Position numbers and translations under genes: made by a program
Assembly: GCA_964531105.1 (NCBI GenBank)
Contig: CAZHFN010000041.1
Span: 1-14,072, forward strand
Direction of reading: 5' to 3'
Length of the DNA stretch: 14,072 bases
Origin: UBA2256 sp964531105
Lineage (GTDB): Bacteria; Spirochaetota; Spirochaetia; Treponematales; Rectinemataceae
Shown: in pieces, positions 1-5,800 of the stretch
How the letters are laid out: each line of letters starts with the position of its first letter
Position numbering within the stretch: the first letter of the stretch is position 1
Notes under the pieces: model-generated
Database searches by the model: none
What the model saw: the letters and a program-made list of their open reading frames with translations, nothing else
Told to the model about the DNA's origin: nothing

Positions 1-242
1 TACAGGCTTACGGGCCTTACATCGTCCCTATGCTCGGCCGCCAAGTTCACCACGACATCAATGCCGTCTAGAGCTTTTTCCAGCGCGGCGCTGTCGCGAA
101 TGTCGCCTGTCACGCAGCGCTCGTCGCCGAAAAATGGGGATTGGGCTTTATCGAATATGGAGAAACGAATCCCGTCTTTATCAAGGCGCGCGCATAGCCG
201 GGATCCTATGAAGCCTGATCCGCCGATGACAAGAATATTCAC
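1..242 (-). CDS. NAD-dependent nucleotide-sugar epimerase/dehydratase, N-terminal part (3' end off left edge)
   Basis: About 80 codons are visible. The protein opens with a beta strand (NILVI) and the dinucleotide-binding motif GGSGFIG, typical of extended short-chain dehydrogenases. An acidic residue follows the second strand (FSIFDKA), then GDIRD and NLAAEHRDDV, the pattern of the GalE/WbpV-like epimerase family. These enzymes use NAD(P) in the cytoplasm to interconvert nucleotide sugars that feed glycosyltransferases. The start is GTG at 240-242, preceded by AAAGGA about 7 bases upstream; no better in-frame ATG is seen. The catalytic Tyr-x3-Lys lies beyond the edge, so substrate and exact activity cannot be given. 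It is the last visible gene of the locus, 71 bp after the small Cys protein, and on the same strand. Family assignment is firm; the specific sugar is unknown. Confidence 0.85.
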   Translation of the reverse strand, partial: MNILVIGGSGFIGSRLCARLDKDGIRFSIFDKAQSPFFGDERCVTGDIRDSAALEKALDGIDVVVNLAAEHRDDVRPVSL

Positions 243-278
243 GTAAAAATCCTTTAGGGATAATGATTTAAAAGTTTT

Positions 279-295
279 GGCAAGCAGTCCTTGCC
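279..295. repeat. Short inverted repeat (6-bp stem, 5-nt loop), possible weak terminator
   Basis: GGCAAG and CTTGCC form a perfect 6-bp stem around a 5-base loop in the 71-bp space between the small Cys protein and the epimerase start. On the transcribed (minus) strand the hairpin is followed by AAAACTTTT, not by an immediate T tract. A classical Rho-independent terminator is therefore doubtful. It could be a weak terminator, an attenuating hairpin or a protein-binding palindrome. Confidence 0.3.
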
Positions 296-313
296 GGGTG
301 TGGTTACCGCGTT

Positions 314-541
314 TTACTTATCGAGAAGGGGCGGATTGCAGACCCTGCAGGGAGTGTAGCCCCGACGTACCGCTTCGAAGAGACTGATGCGTATTTTGGC
401 TGTTTCGGGGATCGTGGGGCAGGTATGGAGATGGTAGGTATCGCTGAATCTGCTGACAAAAACCATCGTTGAACCGGCTGCGGCGAAGAGCATACCTACA
501 AATACAAGCAAGATAAGGAAAAAGGGAATGACTTTTTTCAT
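314..541 (-). CDS. Small membrane-anchored protein with Ada-type HxxC/PCxxC metal-site-like motif
   Basis: This is a 75-residue protein. Residues 5-23 are strongly hydrophobic after MKK, reading as a signal anchor or signal peptide without a lipobox. The rest is a short domain with YHLHTCP (His37, His39, Cys41) and, about 20 residues later, GYTPCRVCNPP (Cys65, Cys68). The spacing 'YH-x2-C ... A-x3-GY-x-PC-x-x-C-x-P' resembles the small zinc-binding module of the Ada family (PF02805-like), which is also found alone or at the C-terminus of secreted nucleases and envelope proteins. Metal binding is inferred from the Cys/His pattern, and the biological role is unknown. Start ATG at 539-541 has a strong GGAGGG ribosome site about 5 bases upstream. 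A good promoter lies immediately before it, so it is probably transcribed on its own as well as from the operon. Small size and export suggest an accessory envelope function. Confidence 0.75.
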   Translation of the reverse strand: MKKVIPFFLILLVFVGMLFAAAGSTMVFVSRFSDTYHLHTCPTIPETAKIRISLFEAVRRGYTPCRVCNPPLLDK

Positions 542-562
542 TGCTTCCCTCCGGTCGCAGAA

Positions 563-591
563 AGTATAAATGTAGTTCTTTTAAATTTCAA
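563..591 (-). promoter_or_regulatory. Sigma70-type promoter for the small Cys protein
   Basis: On the minus strand a TTGAAA box (586-591) and a TATACT box (563-568) are separated by exactly 17 bases, close to the consensus for housekeeping sigma factors. The predicted transcription start is near 555-557. This would leave a leader of about 15 bases holding only the GGAGGG ribosome site (about 547-552) of the gene beginning at 541. The promoter lies in the 57-bp gap after the lipoprotein stop codon. It is the only convincing promoter I found in the window. Confidence 0.65.
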
Positions 592-598
592 TAGCATT

Positions 599-1303
599 TT
601 ATAGTAAAACTTCTTCATAGGTCAGAAGCTCGGCATCGATTGTGACTGGAACCCCGGGGAGAAGAAGCACGACATAGTATTCGGGGGCATATCCGTCCGC
701 GATCACGTCGAGCGTGAAATACCCGGGATGCATATCGTTTTCCCAAAATGGTCCCTGTAATGTGAAAGAGTATTCCCCGGCAAGGCCGCTTTCCGTTTCC
801 CGGTACCCATCGCCATCGGAACTCCATGTATCGATGCCAGGCCTGAGCACGATTTGAGCGTTAGGGATAGTATCGCCTTTTAAAGCCCATTTTACAGTTC
901 CCGAAACCTCGAGATCCCCATCGGCTTGCAATCCCTTGGGAACGAGCAAAAGCCCCTGATTGAAACCCACGGGATCGTATAATGCCGTGTCCTTGTCCTT
1001 TTCCACAAGGATATTGTTCCAAGCAGTACCGAAGTATCCCTCCCTGCTGAAGGCGACTGCATAGATCGAGTCAGTGGAAACTTCGGTAAACTGGAAATAG
1101 CCTGTATCGTCTGTCGTGGTTGTTCTGGAGTTGGCGCCCCCGGTGAGCGTCACATCTACATCGGCCAGCATTTCCAGGGTTTCGGCATCCATCACGTAGC
1201 CCGATATGCTCCCGCTGGGTATGGAAGGCCCCAGGAAGAACTCGCAGGAAATCAGGGAACTGGCACAGAACAGGAGCGAAAGGAGTAAAAGTCGCGTTTT
1301 CAA
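599..1303 (-). CDS. Lipoprotein with two carboxypeptidase regulatory-like (beta-sandwich) domains
   Basis: This is a 234-residue protein. A basic start (MKTR), a hydrophobic stretch and the lipobox LISC with Cys20 mark a lipoprotein signal peptide. The mature part holds two transthyretin-like beta-sandwich folds of the CarboxypepD_reg type (PF13620-like). The first, about residues 33-92, runs from GSISGYVMDAET through DDTGYFQF. The second, about 132-226, runs from VSGTVKW through AGEYSFTL to the final strand VTIDAEL. Such domains are structural or binding modules in surface and outer-membrane proteins and have no catalytic residues. The start is TTG at 1301-1303, supported by GAGGG about 6-7 bases upstream; no in-frame ATG fits before the signal peptide. 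It lies 57 bp downstream of the sugar phosphotransferase on the same strand, so it probably belongs to the operon. Its position suggests an outer-membrane partner for polymer export or retention, but this is inference. Confidence 0.8.
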   Translation of the reverse strand: MKTRLLLLSLLFCASSLISCEFFLGPSIPSGSISGYVMDAETLEMLADVDVTLTGGANSRTTTTDDTGYFQFTEVSTDSIYAVAFSREGYFGTAWNNILVEKDKDTALYDPVGFNQGLLLVPKGLQADGDLEVSGTVKWALKGDTIPNAQIVLRPGIDTWSSDGDGYRETESGLAGEYSFTLQGPFWENDMHPGYFTLDVIADGYAPEYYVVLLLPGVPVTIDAELLTYEEVLL

Positions 1304-1360
1304 AAGAATCCCTCGGGAAAGATGATGTGATGCTGCTGATGGCTCGGTGCCAAGGAGCTT

Positions 1361-2734
1361 TTATAGCCCTTCGCGATGCAATACCGTCATGATCGTCTTG
1401 AAGACTATGGAAAAATCCAGGGCGAAAGACAGGCTTTTCAGGTAATAAAGGTCGAACTGGAGCTTCTTCCTCGTATCTTCTATCGAAGGGGAGTGGTATT
1501 CTCCCGATACCTGGTCCCAGCCGGTGACTCCCGGTTTTATTAGATGGCGCTGCTGATAGTAGGGGATTATTTTCGCCAGGTTTTCGGCGATTTCAGGTCT
1601 CTCCGGCCTGGGGCCAATGAAGCTCATCTCGCCTTTTAAGATGTTTATAAGCTGAGGAAGCTCGTCGATTCTCGACGAGCGCATGAAGGCGCCGAATTTC
1701 GTGATTCTATCATCGCCTTCCGTGGTAGGGACGAAGGTATTGCCCTCCACTCTCATGGTGCGGAACTTGATCATGGTGAAGGGCTTGCCCAGCCGGCCTA
1801 CCCTGATTTGGGTAAAGAATACAGGCCCCTTGCTGCCAAGCTTGATAAATAGGGCCACGAGGGGAAAAATGGGCAGGCACACCAGGAGACACAGCGTGGC
1901 CAAAATCCGGTCCAGCGCGTCCTTAACCGTTAAATAGCCGATATGGTTTTTAAGATCGATATTTTCCAAAAACCATATTTCGCTTATGGCATTCAGCGGC
2001 ACTATCCTGAATATGTCCTCGTAAAAGTCCGTGAGCGTGATAAAGCTCACTTGGCGGGCGATTAGGTCATAGAGTTCCTTGGAAACGGAGGAACTGAGGC
2101 TTCGCTTGTCCGGCAGGACTATGACGCTCACTTCGCTTTCGGCCACCGCGGCGGCGATTTCCTCGCTCGTCTTCAAGACCGGTATCTTTCCCAGGTCGGG
2201 CAGGGGATCCTCTTCGTCGGAATACACGAAACGGATGTCGAAACCTATGGGCGAGGGCTTTTTCAGGTTCTCTATGATATCCAATACTTCCCGGGAATAC
2301 CCGATGATCCCCACACCCACGTTCTGCGTCTTGGGACCATGCCACACCCTGCCATAGAGGTAGCGCCAGCCCCAGAGAAGGAAGCAGAAGATGATCAAAA
2401 GAATGAAAATTACTGTCTTAGGCGCGATGAGCACCGAAGGCAGGCCGTAAAAGTAGAGCACCGCGAAGCCGCCGGCTACGGCTATCCCGGCTGTAAGTCG
2501 CTTGAAGTAGCGGAAACTGCCGAAATCGAGGTCGATCCTATAGAATCCTGCGGTGTAGAATACAAGGATCCAAACCACAAAGACGAGGGAGAAATGCCGC
2601 AGATGAAGGGCTAAGAGAGAAACTTCCGGGAAGCTCCCCCTTCGCAACATGAGCGAAAAAATGAGGGACAGGTAGAGTAGAACGAGGTCGACGACGAAAA
2701 GTAGGGCTTGCTTCCTTTTTATCTGTTTTCTCAT
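1361..2734 (-). CDS. Polyprenyl-phosphate sugar-1-phosphate transferase (WbaP/WcaJ family)
   Basis: This 457-residue inner-membrane enzyme starts polysaccharide synthesis by moving a sugar-1-phosphate from a nucleotide sugar to undecaprenyl phosphate. Four transmembrane helices (about residues 10-30, 48-66, 79-98 and 104-125) precede a Rossmann-like cytoplasmic domain (about 137-210, starting VGVGIIGYS; CoA_binding_3-like). The catalytic bacterial sugar transferase domain (PF02397) follows at about 271-457. It has a membrane re-entrant helix (278-298), FTQIRVGRLGKPF, KFRTM, the Asp357-Glu358 dyad in SSRIDELPQL, GEMSFIGPRPE and KPGVTGWDQVSG. Length and order match complete family members, and all key residues are present. 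The sugar (galactose, glucose or an amino sugar) cannot be read from sequence. Start ATG at 2732-2734 has only a weak GGAAA site. The gene lies 75 bp after the giant export gene, in the same direction. Confidence 0.95.
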   Translation of the reverse strand: MRKQIKRKQALLFVVDLVLLYLSLIFSLMLRRGSFPEVSLLALHLRHFSLVFVVWILVFYTAGFYRIDLDFGSFRYFKRLTAGIAVAGGFAVLYFYGLPSVLIAPKTVIFILLIIFCFLLWGWRYLYGRVWHGPKTQNVGVGIIGYSREVLDIIENLKKPSPIGFDIRFVYSDEEDPLPDLGKIPVLKTSEEIAAAVAESEVSVIVLPDKRSLSSSVSKELYDLIARQVSFITLTDFYEDIFRIVPLNAISEIWFLENIDLKNHIGYLTVKDALDRILATLCLLVCLPIFPLVALFIKLGSKGPVFFTQIRVGRLGKPFTMIKFRTMRVEGNTFVPTTEGDDRITKFGAFMRSSRIDELPQLINILKGEMSFIGPRPERPEIAENLAKIIPYYQQRHLIKPGVTGWDQVSGEYHSPSIEDTRKKLQFDLYYLKSLSFALDFSIVFKTIMTVLHREGL

Positions 2735-2809
2735 TTTTTCCGGCTCATACTATCATAACGATCAAAAAAAGCAAACCGAGCTCTCCAGGTCTTAGCTTTC
2801 AACCCCGGC

Positions 2810-5800
2810 TCAGGGTAAAAGCGCTATGATCAGGCTCGCCACGGAGAGTATCGTGGTGAGGATCGAGGAAATGCGGTAAAAGTTGTAGGTAAAGGAATTG
2901 GCCGCCGCCACGATATTGTCTTCGGGCTGGATAATCCTGTCCTTAGGCTGAGCCTTGGATTTTACGTCGTAGATGGTGAGCGCCTGGTTGGCGTTGCGCT
3001 CGGTGTCCAGGCCGCCGGCCAATCCGACATAGTATTCCCAGGTTCGATCGGGCACGTAAGGATAGCGGCCCGGATAGCGCACGGCCCCCGATACGCTCAC
3101 GAAGAACTGCCTGAATGGCACGATGATTATGTCATTGGCCTGGAGCGCCATATCGCCTTTGTCGTCCCTGTCGTACAGGAAGCGGGACAGGTTGACGGGC
3201 AGCCTTTCACCTTTCCGGGAAATGTAAGCGTTAGCCAGGTCCGAGACTTCCGAGAATGACTTTCTCAGCGACTGCACGGCCTGGGACACGGTTTCCCCGG
3301 GGAAGAAGGTGTAAGGAAGTCTCTGGGCTGCCTGGGGAGCCGAACCCTGGCCGCTCACCCCGATAGCGCCCTCGAACCAGGCAACCGGCAAGAGATCCTG
3401 GTAGGGCGGCACTTGAATGGCATCGAGATGCCGCAGCGCGAAGGCGGGGGTAGCCGTAAAATCCACCTGGAGTTTTTCGCCCACCGCCGTGGACGCCGAA
3501 ATAAAGCGAACCATTGTTATTCTTGCGGAATTAGCTTTTTCTGTCAGGCCGTCGGCATATTGCGTGATCAGGCTTTCGAGCGTGTCCTGCGCCAAAAGCT
3601 GGTACGTGCCCGGGCGCCTCACCTCGCCATTGAGGGATACCACGAACTGGGCTCGCGATACCCTGACCTCGTCGCCGGGCAGAAGATAGGGGTTCTGGTC
3701 CAGCTCGCCATAGCGCTCGGCACGGAAAAGGTCGTAGGTCCGTTCGCCGCCCTCCCTTTTTTTTACCGTTACATCACGTATTGACGAATACTGGGTCATC
3801 AGCGGCGCGATCACGTCGGCCAGTCGGGTGAGGCCTGTGATCGGCACTGGCGTGGCCTTGCTCACTTCTCCGGTCACGAAGACCGTCATGTCGCCATACG
3901 GGATAATTATCCTGTCATCCGCTTCCAACGCGACATCCTGGGATTCTGAAGGAGAATAGAGGAGGGCTTCCAGATCAGCGCGAATCGGTTCGGGGGATCC
4001 CTTTCTCAAAATGAAGGATTTTGTCAGGTCCGCCGTGGAAGCGATTTTATCCATATGGGAGCGAAGGGCCGTGGAGAGCAGCAAACCTTTTCGATATGGC
4101 GACCTTATGCGGGCGTAGACCGCGCTCGATTCTCCGCCGGAGGAGGTCCCGCCCGCGCTTGCGACGGAATCCGAATTTACCGTTGCGGGCTCCGAAGTCT
4201 TCTTAGGCTGCATGGTCGCGAGGGCGCTAGTATCGGCGGGGATCGACGCCAGGGTCTCGCCTCTCACCGCTCCTTCCAAGTAGTACACAGGAAGGTATTC
4301 CTCCCTGGAGGGAATATGGATACTGTCCCCGTTGAGCAGTCCGACCTCGGCGGTTTTTGAAAGATCCACGACGAGCGATTCGCCCTCGGGCTTCGTCGCG
4401 CTGGGTTTCCGGGTGAGCACCGCTCTGGCGGCATACGCGCTTTCCTTGAGCCCGCCGGCCATAAGCCCCAAGAGCGCCGGAAGGTTTTCTCCTTCCAGAA
4501 GTTCGTAGGACCCCGGCGCGAAGACATCACCAGATATAGTCACCTGGCGCGAAGCCCTGGCGACAAGCACTTCATCGCCAGGTCGCAGCACGGGATCCTG
4601 GCTCGTATCGCCCTGCCTGAGGGCGGCGAACAAATCGTAGATCGATTCGCCTTCGCTGGCGCTCAGGATTTTGATTGTGCGCAGCGAAGCCGTGGGATTG
4701 GCGATGGGCAGCACGGCCTCCGATAGCCTTAGGACTCCGTTTACGCTTATCCAGGTTGTCTTGGAGACTTCCCCAGCGATTCTGGCCAATTGCAGACCAT
4801 ATGGAATGACTACCCTGTCTTCCGCGTCGAGGGCGAAATCCATCGAAGGCTTATAAAAAAACAGCAGTCTTTCCAGGTCTACGGGAATCCTCACCGACGA
4901 ATTTTTCTTGAGCACATAGGCTTTTTTCAGATCCGCGTTGGGCGATATGCCATCGAGCAGGGGCTTGAGAGCCTGGGAAATCGATAATCCTTTCCTGTAA
5001 AGCACGCGGGCGAGTCCGTATTCAGGTCCGCTTGCGGCGGTCCACGCTCCTTGATCCTGGGTTTGGCGCTCCTGGCTTGCCGCCGCGTCGGTTCTGACCA
5101 GCGACGCGATAGCGCCTTCTATATAGATGACGGGCAAAAATTCGTCCCTCGCGGGAATTCTCAAGGTATCGCCGTCTTTTAAGGTTGCCAACGTCGACGC
5201 GCCGAGATCCACAGCCAGCGATTCTCCCTCAGGCGCCTCGGTCACGGCTCTCCGGGTCAACAAGGCCAGGTCGGTTCTGGCGCCCGGCTTGAGGCCGCCC
5301 GAATACGACGCGACCGCTTCGCGTATCCCATCGGTTTCCAAAAGCTCGTACTTTCCGGGAAGGTAGACTTCCCCGGTCACTTCGACCATCCGGCCCGCCC
5401 TGGACACCGTAACGATATCGCCGGAGCGCAGTATCGGATCTTCTTCCGCTTCGCCCATGCGCTGGGCGCGGAAGAGGTCATAGTCGCGCCCGACACCCTG
5501 GGCGTTGACTACTTGGACACTCCTGAGCGAGCTGGTGGGAAGCAGTATCGGCGCAATAGCCTGCGAAAGCCTCAACGTTCCATCGGTCTTTACCCATGTG
5601 GTGGAGGCCACGTCTCCCGAAATCATGGCCAGCTCAGAGCCGAAGGGCAGCACTATCCGGTCTTCCGGCTGCAATGCCACATCGATACCGGGTTCATAGG
5701 CGAACAGAATCTTTTCGAGATTCACCAGTATCGGCGAAGCCTGTCCTTTTCTGAGCACATAGGCCCGCTCCAGGTTCGCCTTGGGGGCGATCCCGGAAAT

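Noticed and set aside
236..249. 14-base match between the epimerase start region (236-249) and the edge of the N gap (11202-11215)
   Set aside because: A 14-mer match is expected by chance at appreciable frequency in 14 kb, and the flanks differ. There is no sign of an element end or attachment site.
1336..1357. Possible hairpin between the phosphotransferase and lipoprotein genes
   Set aside because: Only a 4-bp stem with a large loop and no following T tract.
2735..2809. AT-rich 75-bp spacer with a T7 run and a possible TTGCTT-16-TAGTAT promoter before the phosphotransferase
   Set aside because: The boxes are weak and no stable stem precedes the T run, so neither a promoter nor a terminator can be supported.
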